64,000 bases of DNA from Geomonas diazotrophica (GCF_018919385.1 NZ_JAHLMF010000014.1:1-64000), one strand, 5' to 3'. Positions 7,336-16,063 are shown, counted from the stretch's first letter. Notes: generated from the sequence alone by a model not told the origin. Translations and numbers: made by a program.

Positions 7336-8694
7336 TTACTGATGTATGGAGAGCTTCTTCATCAGATCGTAGAGGGTGGGGCGGCTCACGCCCAGCTCCT
7401 CGGCGGCCTTGAGGATGTTGCCGGACTGCCGCTCTATCGCGCTCAGGATCATCTCCCGCTCCATCCGCTCGCGCGCCTCCCTGAGGGAAAGGCTGTCGTT
7501 GCTGGGAGCCGGTATCGGCGGAGGCTCGAAATCGCAGCCAAGGTCAAGCGGGCCGATGCTGGAACCGTCGCACATGATGACGGCCCGCTGGATGCGGTTT
7601 CTCAACTCGCGCACGTTGCCGGGCCAGTCGTGCCGCTTCAGGAAGGCGACGGCGGCAGGCGACAGCCGCACCTTTTTCTTGTTCTCCTTGCAATAGAACT
7701 TAAGGAAATTGTCCGCCAACAGGAGCACGTCGTCGCCGCGATCCCTCAGCGGGGGGAGTTTGATGGTAACAACGCCGATCCGGTAGTAGAGATCCTCGCG
7801 GAAACGCCCCTCCTCGATCGCCTTCTGGATGTCTATGTTGGTGGCGCAGGTGGTACGGGCGTCGATAGGAATTTCCTCCCTTCCGCCTACCCGCTGGATG
7901 GTCCCTTCCTGCAGGAAGCGGAGCAGCTTCACCTGCAGGTTCACCGGGAGCTCGCCGATCTCGTCCAGGAAGAGGGTCCCCTTGTGGGCGTATTGGAGTT
8001 TGCCCCTCACCGCGGTATGGGCGCCGGTAAAGGCGCCTTTCTCATGACCGAAGAGCTCGCTCTCCAGGAGGTTCTCCGGGATGGCGCCGCAGTTGATCGC
8101 CACCAGGGGCCCCTTGCGGCGCAGGCTCGCCTCATGGATCGCGGCCGCCACCAGCTCCTTGCCCGTGCCGCTCTCACCGACGATCAGGATCGGCGCGTTG
8201 GAGGCTGCGACCTTCCGGATGGTGGTGTAGACTGCCTGCATCTCGGCGCATTTGCCGGTCATGCCCCATTGCTCTTCCGCTTCGCCGAGCGAGGAGAGCG
8301 CGCTGTTTTGCTCCTCGATGTTGGCGATGTGGAAGGCGCGCCCGATCATCACCTTCAACTCGGACAGGACCGGGGGCTTCGCGTAGAAATCGAAGGCGCC
8401 CATGCGCATCGCCTTCAGCGCGTTTTCCCGCTCGTTGTTGCCGGTCAGCATGATGACCTTGGTTACCGGGTTCAACCCCAGCATTTCGTCAAGGCAGCGA
8501 AACCCCTCTACCGAGCTGTCCGGGTACGGGGGAAGCCCCAGGTCGAGCACCACCACCGGGGGGTGCTCGCTCTTGAAAAGGGACAGAGCCTCCCGGGCAT
8601 CGGCCGCCAAAAGCACCTGGTACTCCTGGGTCAAGCCCCATTTCAACTGCTGCCTGATATCCTCATTGTCATCGACAATTAGAAGCTTTCTCAC
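7336..8694 (-). CDS. prsR: PEP-CTERM-box sigma-54-dependent response regulator PrsR
   Basis: Encodes 452 aa. A receiver domain (residues 1-120) has the acidic pocket DD at 8-9, phosphoacceptor D51 and K106. It is followed by an AAA+ sigma-54 interaction domain with Walker A GESGTGKE (173-180) and the sigma-54 contact loop GAFTGA (220-225), and a Fis-type helix-turn-helix at the C-terminus (AAEELGVSRPTLYDLMKKL). This is the architecture of PrsR of PEP-CTERM/exosortase systems; it activates sigma-54 promoters when phosphorylated by PrsK. Two good -24/-12 elements before PEP-CTERM genes in this window (47651 and 49415) are natural targets. Start is GTG 8694 with GGAGGAG just upstream; an ORF extends further upstream only because it shadows prsK. 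It begins 11 nt after prsK. Confidence 0.92.
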   Translation of the reverse strand: MRKLLIVDDNEDIRQQLKWGLTQEYQVLLAADAREALSLFKSEHPPVVVLDLGLPPYPDSSVEGFRCLDEMLGLNPVTKVIMLTGNNERENALKAMRMGAFDFYAKPPVLSELKVMIGRAFHIANIEEQNSALSSLGEAEEQWGMTGKCAEMQAVYTTIRKVAASNAPILIVGESGTGKELVAAAIHEASLRRKGPLVAINCGAIPENLLESELFGHEKGAFTGAHTAVRGKLQYAHKGTLFLDEIGELPVNLQVKLLRFLQEGTIQRVGGREEIPIDARTTCATNIDIQKAIEEGRFREDLYYRIGVVTIKLPPLRDRGDDVLLLADNFLKFYCKENKKKVRLSPAAVAFLKRHDWPGNVRELRNRIQRAVIMCDGSSIGPLDLGCDFEPPPIPAPSNDSLSLREARERMEREMILSAIERQSGNILKAAEELGVSRPTLYDLMKKLSIHQ

Positions 8695-8705
8695 CAACTC
8701 CTCCT

Positions 8706-10778
8706 TCACGCGGCCTTGATGACGCCGCCGGCCGAATCCTCCTCGGCAACGGGCAGGTGGACGGTGAATACGGTCCCCTCCCCTTCCACGCTGGAAACAT
8801 CGATCCTGCCGCCATGGGCCGTCACGATCTGACGCGATTGGTACAGCCCGATACCGAGACCGGTCTGCTTGGAACTGCGGAACGGCACGAACAGGTCGTT
8901 TCTGATAAAGCGCGGTGACATGCCGCAGCCCTGGTCGGTTACCTTCACAAACGGGGTGCCGTTGCAGCCCACTTCCACCGCTATGGGAGCCTCGGGGGAC
9001 GACGCCTCCACCGCGTTCAGGAACAGGTTCAATAGCACCTTCTGCAACTCCTCCCGGTCCCCCAGGACGATCTGCTGGCTTCCCTGCACAGAGATCACCC
9101 TCCCCTGCATCATCCCGGCACAACTCTGGGTGAGGGCAAAGAGATCCACCGGGCGCCTCTGCAAAAGCTCGCTCTCGCCCAGGTTGCGCAGCCGCCCGAT
9201 CAGGTGGTGCATCTTCTTGGTGGTGTTACCCAGGCTGGTCAGCATGTCCTGCTGGAATTCCGGGTTGTCGATATGCTCCCGTGCGTTTTCGAGCACCAGC
9301 GAAATGGTCGCCGCCAGGTTCTTCAGGTCGTGCACCACGAAGGTCGCCAAGCCTCCCACGGCCTGCATGGCCTTGGACTGGGTGAGCTGTTCGGTGAGGC
9401 GCTGATGCTGCATGGCCACCGACACCTGCCGCGCGATGGTCTTCATAAGGTCGAAATCTTCATAGCGGTACTGCTCGTCGGGCACGACCTGCGCACCGAG
9501 CACGATGAAGCCGGAAAGCGCCTCCCCCTCGAAAAGTGGAACCACGAACGAGATGCCGTAGCGTTGGAGAAAGTCCCACTCCTGCTCGGTCAGGTCACGG
9601 TTGGGGTCGCTGCTGCAAAAGACCCATTGCCTCTCGCGCAGCGAAGTCAGGATCGGGTTGTCATCGCTGATGGTTTCCCGAAGCGGCTCCAGTTCCAGGT
9701 TCGAGGCCACGCAGTACCAACCACACCCCTGCTGGTGCTGGTAAAGGGCAGCGCCATGAACCCCGAAGATCTCGCAGTACGCGAGGAGCACCCTCCTGAC
9801 CAGATCGTCTCCGTTTTCGAAGGTGGACAGCCTCTCGGTCAGCCCCAGCCACTGTGCCCGGTAGTCGTACTTGCTCTGGTAAAAGTGCTTGTGCAGCAGC
9901 ACTTTCAGCTCCCGCTTGGCGCGGTCCGAGAGGAGGAGCAGCAGCAGCAGGATGCCCCCGATGAACCCCAGGGACAGGGTGAGCACCCGCGGGAACTGCG
10001 GTCCGAAATACTTCATCCCCTCGCCAAGCAGACCGAGCATGAGCAGGTAAGCGGAGACCGTCGCCACGACCACCGATTTCAGCACGACCGCCTGGGAGAT
10101 CTTGACACGGGCGCTGCCGCGCCAGTGGGAACGGGCGTAGAGCATCATAACCGCGGCGATCGAGAAAAGCAGGGAGCGCAGCGGCGCAAGCTCAAGGTTG
10201 AGGGAGCGGTACAGCAGGGCGTTCGAATAGTAGAAGATGAGCACGGCGAGCATCGAGCCGAGCGCTACGATATCGAGCTTCACGCGCCACAGGGCCTCCG
10301 AGGAGGCGTTAACCAGGGTGGACTCGAAGTTGATCAGGGCCACGACCAGCAGCACCAGGATGGCGACATAGAAGTAATAGCCGACGTCGCCCAGAAACAG
10401 CACCGGTTCGGCGGGAAAATCCGGCGCGTAGTAGAAGGAAGCCGACGGCAGGAACGCGGGGACCAGCACCAGCAGTAAGCTGGCGCCGACCAGCAAGCGG
10501 TTCTTCAACGAGAGTCCCCGCTCCGGGATCTCTCGGGCGTAGGTGACGCTCAGCAGGAGCCAAAGAGACGGCAAGAGCGCCTCGACGAACAGGGCACACC
10601 GCTTCCACTCTATTTCCGGCCAGAAATTGTTCAGGGCGAAGAAGTCGAAAAGTTCCAGGACCGCTATGGTGAAAAAGGGGGCGGCAATATAGCTGAGCGT
10701 TCCGCTTCGTCTCTCCAGCAGCACGATGCGCAGCACGGATACCAGCAGCAGAAAGACTGAAATCAGCATAAGAGCCAT
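8706..10778 (-). CDS. prsK: PEP-CTERM system sensor histidine kinase PrsK
   Basis: A 690-aa membrane kinase. Roughly the first 290 residues are a block of eight or more hydrophobic segments, followed by a GAF-type domain (about 310-450), a phosphoacceptor helix with VVHDLKNLAA, and a HATPase domain with an N-box (NLFLNAVEAS), DQGCGM and GLGIGLYQSRQIV. This layout is diagnostic of PrsK, partner of PrsR, the pair being found together with XrtA-type exosortase loci. prsK precedes prsR on the same strand and should form one transcript with it. A GAGGGA sequence lies 6 nt before the ATG. The signal sensed is unknown; the kinase sits about 25 kb from the exosortase gene it serves. Confidence 0.92.
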   Translation of the reverse strand: MALMLISVFLLLVSVLRIVLLERRSGTLSYIAAPFFTIAVLELFDFFALNNFWPEIEWKRCALFVEALLPSLWLLLSVTYAREIPERGLSLKNRLLVGASLLLVLVPAFLPSASFYYAPDFPAEPVLFLGDVGYYFYVAILVLLVVALINFESTLVNASSEALWRVKLDIVALGSMLAVLIFYYSNALLYRSLNLELAPLRSLLFSIAAVMMLYARSHWRGSARVKISQAVVLKSVVVATVSAYLLMLGLLGEGMKYFGPQFPRVLTLSLGFIGGILLLLLLLSDRAKRELKVLLHKHFYQSKYDYRAQWLGLTERLSTFENGDDLVRRVLLAYCEIFGVHGAALYQHQQGCGWYCVASNLELEPLRETISDDNPILTSLRERQWVFCSSDPNRDLTEQEWDFLQRYGISFVVPLFEGEALSGFIVLGAQVVPDEQYRYEDFDLMKTIARQVSVAMQHQRLTEQLTQSKAMQAVGGLATFVVHDLKNLAATISLVLENAREHIDNPEFQQDMLTSLGNTTKKMHHLIGRLRNLGESELLQRRPVDLFALTQSCAGMMQGRVISVQGSQQIVLGDREELQKVLLNLFLNAVEASSPEAPIAVEVGCNGTPFVKVTDQGCGMSPRFIRNDLFVPFRSSKQTGLGIGLYQSRQIVTAHGGRIDVSSVEGEGTVFTVHLPVAEEDSAGGVIKAA

Positions 10779-10978
10779 CGTTGTCCCTCGGGCAAGGCCG
10801 GCAGCAAAGTTCTCCCCGGAGGCCCTCCCATCTGCTCCGACGGGTGAAGAATTAACTCAAAGCCCGTGCCGATGTCATTGGCGCTCGCTACGCGCCTGCC
10901 AGCAAGGGCCAACCGCCGGCAGCACAGGCAGAAAATACAGGCCAATGCCTGCTATACCTATACAGCCTAAGGCATAAA

Positions 10979-11007
10979 TTGACAAGTGCTAATTGTTTGT
11001 GTTAAAC
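10979..11007 (+). promoter_or_regulatory. Candidate promoter of the Crp/Fnr gene
   Basis: TTGACA (10979-10984), 17-bp spacer, TTAAAC (11002-11007). The -35 is perfect, the -10 weak (3/6), which would suit a regulated promoter. The partly symmetric AGTG...CACT overlapping the spacer could be an operator. Confidence 0.35.
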
Positions 11008-11048
11008 ACTCGAATGGCTGAGGTAAAATGTGAGCCGGAGGCACTGTG

Positions 11049-11774
11049 ATGACTTGTCCTACATCGTCGAGAAATAAGCACGAATCGAATATCATTAGCA
11101 GCATTCCTTTCTTCTCATCTCTGACGCCTGACGAGGTGGACCAGGTGGAAAAACTGTTCAGAAAGAAGAATTACGAGAAGGAACAGATAGTGCTCTATGA
11201 GGAGGACACCTCCAGCTACATGTACCTGATCTATTCCGGCAAGGTGCGGGTAGTGAAAATGAACGACGAGGGGAAGGAGCAGATCATCACCATCCACAAG
11301 AAGAACGACTTCTTCGGAGAGATGTCGCTGCTGGACAACAAGACTTCCCCGGCCACCATCATAGCCCACGAGGACTCGGTGATCGGGCTCTTGCACAAGA
11401 GCGATTTCGAGCAGCACCTGATCCGCAACGACGAGATCCGAAGAAAGATCATCGAGCTGCTCTGCAGCCGGCTGCGCGAATCATGGGAGATGATCAAGAT
11501 CCTCAGCTTCAACGCCGAAAACGCCCAGGACCGGGTGCTGTCCCTGCTGGACCGGCTGGGGGAGCTGTACGGAGTCCGGGACGACCGCGGCGTTATCATC
11601 GACGTGAAGATGACCCACCAGCAGATGGCCAGCTACGCCTCGGTCACCCGCGAAACCATGAGCCGGGTGCTGCGCAGCCTTGAGAAGTCGGATGTGATCA
11701 GCATCCTGGACAGCAAGGCGATCCTGCTCAACAAGAACTTCTTCGATACACGCAGCAACAGCAAGAGGCATTAA
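11049..11774 (+). CDS. Crp/Fnr-family transcriptional regulator
   Basis: A 241-aa regulator with an N-terminal cyclic-nucleotide-binding beta-roll (about residues 20-140, including IYSGKVRVVKMN and FFGEMSLLDN), the long dimerisation helix, and a C-terminal winged helix (MTHQQMASYASVTRETMSRVLRS, residues about 185-205 and on). No FNR cysteine cluster is present, so it is not an Fe-S oxygen sensor; the ligand cannot be inferred. ATG 11049 is chosen because CGGAGG lies 7 nt upstream; the GTG one codon earlier is less likely. It is divergent from prsKR across a 270-bp intergenic region, so it may control that operon or the surface-protein genes beyond, but no operator can be proven here. Confidence 0.88.
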   Translation: MTCPTSSRNKHESNIISSIPFFSSLTPDEVDQVEKLFRKKNYEKEQIVLYEEDTSSYMYLIYSGKVRVVKMNDEGKEQIITIHKKNDFFGEMSLLDNKTSPATIIAHEDSVIGLLHKSDFEQHLIRNDEIRRKIIELLCSRLRESWEMIKILSFNAENAQDRVLSLLDRLGELYGVRDDRGVIIDVKMTHQQMASYASVTRETMSRVLRSLEKSDVISILDSKAILLNKNFFDTRSNSKRH

Positions 11775-11886
11775 AACCCAGAAGACGTTCTACGTTCTGC
11801 GTTCAACTCCGCCTGCAACCGATGCTCCTTCGGTCGCAACGACGCCCCCATTTCCCTGCCCGGGCGCTACTTTTCTCCTGCAAATC

Positions 11887-12591
11887 CTATTGAATCTGGT
11901 TGCCGCTACCGTCGTACACCGCCGACAGTGCTACGCCGAACTCGCTCGCTTGAGCACCCACCGGCAGATTGGCGAAGGTCACGGTCATGATCTCGCCGGA
12001 GGCTATATTGCTGCTGGCGAGGATGAGGCTGTTGGCACCCGCGATGCTGGCGAGACCGCTGCCCGCGTAAGGCCCCGAGGTGCTGACCGCCGACAGGGTG
12101 GCGCCGGCAGGCATGGTCACCACGAAGTTCAGGCCGTAAGGGGCGGCAACCGGCAGCCCAGCCAGGGCCACGGTACCTACCGCGCCGGTGCCGCTCACCA
12201 CGGTAGTCATGGTCGCGTAGACCGGGACCGTAACCGTTACGCCCGCGGATTGCCGCTCGTTATTGGCGGCGTCATAGGCCTTGGCGGTCCAGGTGTAACT
12301 TCCCCTGGCAAGAGTCGAGGGATCCCAGAGGTAGGTATAGGGAGCCGTACCGTCGCTCCCCTGCTTGACGCCGTTGAGGTAGAAGTCGACCCTGGTCACC
12401 CCGACGTCGTCGCTTGCGTCTGCGGTGACGGCGGTGATGCCGGTAACGGTCGAGCCGTTGGCCGGACCGGAGAGGAAGACGGTGGGAGCGGAGCTGTCCA
12501 CATTTCCAGGGGGGGTCCCCCCTCCCCCGCCTCCGCAGGACGTAATCAGGAGCATGATCCCGCACAGCAGCAATCGTTTCAAAATCTCCAT
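11887..12591 (-). CDS. Lipoprotein with an Ig-like domain and a cohesin-like module
   Basis: Encodes 234 aa. The N-terminus is a lipoprotein signal (LLLCGIMLLITSC, lipobox LITSC) followed by a Gly-rich linker. Residues about 37-120 form a bacterial Ig-like domain (GPANGSTVTGITAVTADASD, then VDFYLNGV and AYDAANN). The remaining ~110 residues (NFVVTMPAGATLS, SGEIMTVTFANLPVG) resemble the second half of the cohesin-like modules that occur in Geobacter secreted proteins. The upstream gene ends in a dockerin-like segment, so the pair may bind each other at the cell surface; this is inference. Start ATG 12591 has AAGGAGGAG upstream. It lies 68 nt after the upstream stop and probably shares its riboswitch-controlled transcript. 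Confidence 0.7.
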   Translation of the reverse strand: MEILKRLLLCGIMLLITSCGGGGGGTPPGNVDSSAPTVFLSGPANGSTVTGITAVTADASDDVGVTRVDFYLNGVKQGSDGTAPYTYLWDPSTLARGSYTWTAKAYDAANNERQSAGVTVTVPVYATMTTVVSGTGAVGTVALAGLPVAAPYGLNFVVTMPAGATLSAVSTSGPYAGSGLASIAGANSLILASSNIASGEIMTVTFANLPVGAQASEFGVALSAVYDGSGNQIQ

Positions 12592-12659
12592 GGCTCCTCC
12601 TTCAGCTCCTGGTGCAGATCTGGCCACCTTTGAGCCGGTAGGTTCATCACTTGTTCCTC

Positions 12660-13829
12660 TCACAGCTTTCCGGTCAGTTTGGCGAGGATGACCACGACAT
12701 CGCCGGTGTCGACCTTGCCGTTGGGCTGTGACTGGCCGTTCACGTAGGGTGCCAGGTCCAGGCGTTGAGTCTGCTCGACGGTGGGACTTAGCTGACCAGA
12801 GGCGACCTGCAGGGCAAGCTGCGCGTCTGCCAACGTAAGCGGAACCGCTGTCGAGGTGGAGGTGGAGGTGGAGGTCGAGGTCGAGGTCGAGGTCGAGGTC
12901 GAGGTGGAGGCCGAGGCGGTCTGGCTGGTACCATTATCTACTAGGACCGTCGCCGACGCAACGCTGCTGTTTCCGGCTGCATCGTAGGCTCGGGCACTGA
13001 TGAGGTGGCTGCCGTTGGCAAAGCCGGTGGTATTCCAGGTATAGCTTACCGGGCTCTGGTTGCTGCTCAGCAAAAGCGTGCCGTCGATGGACAATTCGAG
13101 TTTGGCAACACCGAGATTGTCGCTGGCGGTTGCCGATACGTTGATCGTCCCGGCTACTGCAGCATCGGAAGGGGGCGCCGCCAGTGAAACGGTGGGCGAG
13201 ATCACGTCCCCGACTACCGAAACGTTCACCGCTTTGGAGACAGCCTCATTACCCGACAGGTCAACCGCCCTGGCTGCAATGGCGTAGCTGCCAGGGGGGA
13301 GTGCCGCAGCGTTCCAAGTGTAGGTGTAGGGAGCGGTGCTGGTTTCATAGACCTGGGTGCCGTTCACCAGGAACTGCACCTTTGCGATGCCGACGTTGTC
13401 GGTCGCTGCAGCGCTGATGGCGATGGTTGTGGCTACGGAGGTGTTGTCGGCGGGCGAGGTTACGCTGACCACGGGGGGCAGTGTTTCGGGGATCTGTACG
13501 ATGTTGGAGTAGACGCTCTCCTGTCCACCCGAATTGTAAGCGGTTACCGCGAAGTAATAGGAGTTGGCGGGGTCGAGCCCGCTGATGCTCGCCACGGTGA
13601 CTTTACCGCTATCCACGGGGGCACTTCCTTCAACGGCTCCGGTTCCCTGGAAGGGAAGAGAGCTATTGTTGGCCTGGTAGTAAATGCGGTATCCCGCGAG
13701 ATCGGCGTCCGGGCTGGGATCCCATGCCAGCGTCACCGCGGCGGCAAGGCTTGTATGAGGGGTGGCCAACAGCAATAACAAAAACAACGCGGACAGAGAC
13801 AAAAAAACCGCCCTTCCAGATACTTCCAT
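12660..13829 (-). CDS. Secreted Fn3/Ig protein with a dockerin-like C-terminus
   Basis: Encodes 389 aa. A signal peptide (residues 1-30, ending near SLAAA) is followed by a fibronectin type III domain (WDPSPDADLAGYRIYYQ), two bacterial Ig-like domains (PPVVSVTSPADN and SPTVSLAAPPSD starts, each with the DNVG or DNLG signature), a Ser-Thr repeat linker encoded by a hexamer microsatellite, and a C-terminal 60 residues like a dockerin (LTLADAQLALQVASGQ, then DLAPYVNGQ and GKVDTGDVVVIL). It is probably a surface adhesin or matrix protein anchored through the dockerin-like end. ATG 13829 has GGGAG 7 nt upstream; earlier starts would lie in the riboswitch terminator. Regulated by the GEMM riboswitch just upstream. 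Confidence 0.78.
   Translation of the reverse strand: MEVSGRAVFLSLSALFLLLLLATPHTSLAAAVTLAWDPSPDADLAGYRIYYQANNSSLPFQGTGAVEGSAPVDSGKVTVASISGLDPANSYYFAVTAYNSGGQESVYSNIVQIPETLPPVVSVTSPADNTSVATTIAISAAATDNVGIAKVQFLVNGTQVYETSTAPYTYTWNAAALPPGSYAIAARAVDLSGNEAVSKAVNVSVVGDVISPTVSLAAPPSDAAVAGTINVSATASDNLGVAKLELSIDGTLLLSSNQSPVSYTWNTTGFANGSHLISARAYDAAGNSSVASATVLVDNGTSQTASASTSTSTSTSTSTSTSTSTSTAVPLTLADAQLALQVASGQLSPTVEQTQRLDLAPYVNGQSQPNGKVDTGDVVVILAKLTGKL
12851..12912. repeat. Hexanucleotide microsatellite encoding a Ser-Thr linker
   Basis: Ten copies of GAGGTC/GAGGTG (plus-strand view) run without interruption inside the coding region and encode alternating Ser and Thr on the minus strand. Unit length 6 keeps the frame, so copy-number change would lengthen or shorten the linker between the Ig and dockerin-like parts. 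Confidence 0.85.
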
Positions 13830-13884
13830 CGTTGACTCCCAAGGATCGGTCTGGGCCCTGTGCGTTTCTCGCCGGGAAGGAGGG

Positions 13885-13993
13885 AAAAAGAAAAGCCGGG
13901 ACCGCAGCACCAGTACTTGGCATTTCGGCGACCCGGCTGTCTCAGAGAGACCCTGTAGGCTTTCCGTCCCACCCTCGCGGATGGTTTAGTATT
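13885..13993 (-). promoter_or_regulatory. GEMM-I riboswitch (cyclic AMP-GMP type likely) with terminator
   Basis: Read on the minus strand the aptamer spans 13993 to 13921: ACTAAACCATCC, a GCGAGG loop, GGGTGGGACGGAAAGCC, then GGGTCTCTCTGAGACAGCC and GGGTCGCCGAAATG. These are the P2 tetraloop-receptor, the central GGAAAGCC and the P3/P1 elements of the GEMM-I class. The segment preceding AAACC reads A-C-T where c-di-GMP aptamers typically read G-C, which I recall as the Geobacter GEMM-Ib pattern selective for 3',3'-c-AMP-GMP. Downstream, AGCCGGG of the aptamer can pair with CCCGGCT (13892-13898), followed by TTTCTTTTT: a terminator expression platform. It precedes the Fn3/dockerin gene start by 56 nt. 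Confidence 0.85.
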
Positions 13994-14142
13994 ATCGTCT
14001 ACCTGTATTCGGTTGGATGGAGCACCCCACCGTCGGGTGGGCATAATATTTGATTTATAGTGAAAATCAACTCATCTGTTCCCATAAAACCGAGCACAGG
14101 ATCTCATCCCGTGCCCGCTTCGTTCTCTGTCTACAAGCGGAA

Positions 14143-15291
14143 CTACCTGGACACGGAGACCGCCTTGCTCCCCTTGTTTCCCGCAGCATCATACGCGTTG
14201 ACGGTGACGGTATGGGTGCCGGCACCGACCTTGGCCGTTGCGCTGATGGAGCCCGAGTTGGTGCCCAACAGCAGCGCCCCATCCAGGAAGACCTCCATCC
14301 TGACCACGGCCACGTTGTCCTGGGCCGAAGCGGCGACCTTCAGGTTGGCGTTGTTGAGTACCAGTGAGGAAGGGGAGATGATTTTGACGCTTGGGGGGAC
14401 AAGATCGTTGGCCACGTTTACGATCACGCTGGCGGAGCCGGCGTTTCCGGCAGCATCGGAGGCTATGGCGACGAGGGTATGGCTCCCGTTTCCGGCGCTG
14501 GCCGTATTCCAGTTGTAGTTGAGTGTCCCCTGGTTGGCGGCGTAGATAAGGGTCGAGTTGTCGTAAAGGGCGAAACCGGTCACTCCGACGTTGTCGGTGG
14601 CGCTGGCCGTCACTGCCACGGTGCCGCTTACCTGCTTGTTGTTGGTCGGCCCGGTTATGGTGACGGTCGGGACCACCGTATCACCGGCAACATAGACAAC
14701 TTCCTCGGCGGTGCCCACGTTACCGGCTGCATCGTACGCCTTTGCTGTGAGGGTATACTGGCCCGGGGCAAGTGAGGCAGTAGGCCAGTTGAACGCATAG
14801 GGGGCGGAATTGCCGCTGGCCAGGAGGTTCCCGTTCACGTACAACTCCACGTTGCTCACCCCGACGTTGTCGACGGCGCTGACCCAGACCGCAACAGAGC
14901 CGGTCACGGTCGCACTCGCCGAAGGTGACGTGATCCCCACAACCGGAGGGACCATCTCTTTCACCTGTACGACGTTCGAGTAGACACTCTCGACGCCGCT
15001 GGAATTGTATGCGGTTACTGCAAAATAGTAGGAGCTGCCGGGATCGAGGCCGCTAATGGAAGCCGTGGTAGTGGTGGAGACATCGACAGGGGCCGCCCCT
15101 TCCACGGCGCCGCTGCCGATGAAAGGCTGGGACGAAGAGTTGGCCTGGTAGTAAATCCGGTACCCGGCGAGGTCGGGGTCGGAGGAAGGGTCCCACTGAA
15201 GGTTCACGCTGGAGGAGAAAGCTGCGACAGGAACAAGAACGAGAAAAAAGGCAATAACAAGCAACTGCAGAACATGCTGTGCTTTCAACAC
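14143..15291 (-). CDS. Secreted Fn3 and Ig-like domain protein
   Basis: About 382 aa: signal peptide (VLQLLVIAFFLVLVPVAAFS), one fibronectin type III domain (WDPSSDPDLAGYRIYYQ) and three bacterial Ig-like domains (PPVVGITSPS, VPTVTITGPTNN, PPSVKIISPS). It is a close paralogue of the protein at 12660-13829 in its first ~200 residues but has no Ser-Thr linker or dockerin-like tail. Probably an extracellular or surface structural protein. The start must lie downstream of the riboswitch terminator, so the frame-opening ATG at 15330 is excluded; GTG 15291 (or TTG 15288) has GGAGGT just upstream. It has its own GEMM riboswitch and is a separate transcription unit from its paralogue. Confidence 0.75.
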   Translation of the reverse strand: MLKAQHVLQLLVIAFFLVLVPVAAFSSSVNLQWDPSSDPDLAGYRIYYQANSSSQPFIGSGAVEGAAPVDVSTTTTASISGLDPGSSYYFAVTAYNSSGVESVYSNVVQVKEMVPPVVGITSPSASATVTGSVAVWVSAVDNVGVSNVELYVNGNLLASGNSAPYAFNWPTASLAPGQYTLTAKAYDAAGNVGTAEEVVYVAGDTVVPTVTITGPTNNKQVSGTVAVTASATDNVGVTGFALYDNSTLIYAANQGTLNYNWNTASAGNGSHTLVAIASDAAGNAGSASVIVNVANDLVPPSVKIISPSSLVLNNANLKVAASAQDNVAVVRMEVFLDGALLLGTNSGSISATAKVGAGTHTVTVNAYDAAGNKGSKAVSVSR

Positions 15292-15323
15292 GGACCTCCA
15301 CGAGAGGCGGAGCCCGTGCTCAA

Positions 15324-15434
15324 GACACAAAAAAACCGGGCACCAAGACCTGTAGTGCAGGCATTTCGGCGACCCGGCTGTCTCAGAGAGACCCTATAGG
15401 CTTTCCGTCCCACCCTCGCGGATGGTTTAGTATT
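15324..15434 (-). promoter_or_regulatory. GEMM-I riboswitch (cyclic AMP-GMP type likely) with terminator
   Basis: A second aptamer, on the minus strand from 15434 to 15362, is almost identical to the one at 13885-13993 over the core (TACTAAACCATCC, GGGTGGGACGGAAAGCC, TCTCTCTGAGACAGCC, GGGTCGCCGAAATG) but differs completely in the downstream part. There CCGGG of the aptamer can pair with CCCGG (15336-15340), followed by TTTTTTTG: a strong intrinsic terminator. Conservation of pairing despite sequence divergence supports function. The A-C-T before AAACC again points to the c-AMP-GMP subtype. A possible -10 (TACAAT, 15453-15448) lies upstream. It precedes the coding start by about 33 nt. Confidence 0.85.
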
Positions 15435-15857
15435 GTCGTGTACCCAAATTGTAGGTTTCCTTTTATCAGAGCAGCGCAACAAAGTTGGTGATTTGAATCA
15501 CAATCGAGGAAAATTATGTCCGTTTTTTAATCGATTAAACGGTTAGATGCCGTCACGCAGCCCCTGCTTGACCCCTCTCGGATATCGGATACGCTATTGC
15601 GGTGCAACAGATTATAAATAACCAACAAACCATCCTGTGCTTCCGTCCACCGACTCCCCGCCCCCGGAACTCGGTCGCGCTCAGGTTCCGCCCCCAGTAA
15701 CAGCGATGCACACCGTTCCAATAAGCGGCATGACTCGAGTGAACAGCCGGTGGACCAATTCGGGCAGGGTCATGACCGGTACTGACAGAGCGCATATCTC
15801 TCTTTAGGAGAACGCCATTAGTGCGCTCACAACGGCAGGCTCTAACCAGCTAAACCC
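15435..15857. other. Intergenic, no gene seen
   Basis: No ORF with a ribosome binding site. One 14-bp perfect palindrome, TTTAATCGATTAAA (15526-15539), could be an operator for either flanking unit. Confidence 0.4.
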
Positions 15858-15886
15858 TTGACAAATAGAGAATAAAAGTCAAGAAT
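15858..15886 (+). promoter_or_regulatory. Candidate promoter of the MshEN-Ig gene
   Basis: TTGACA (15858-15863), 17-bp spacer, AAGAAT (15881-15886). A dyad CTTGAC...GTCAAG overlaps it and could bind a regulator. The leader to the ATG at 16064 would be about 170 nt. Confidence 0.4.
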
Positions 15887-16063
15887 TGTGTCAACCATCA
15901 CCGGGCAGATTGCATTTTGTCTTTGTAAGATACAGCAGTTAGAAAAGGGAGAAGACCAGCCGCACTCGATCGACGCCACTTCATATCAGCCATGTTGATC
16001 CAGGCCACTGTCGACCACAAGCCGCTATGGGACGCATTTATGTCCCGCAGGAAGGAGCTGATC

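Noticed and set aside
7342-8682. 446-codon plus-strand frame opposite prsR
   Set aside because: Antisense shadow of a clear AAA+ regulator.
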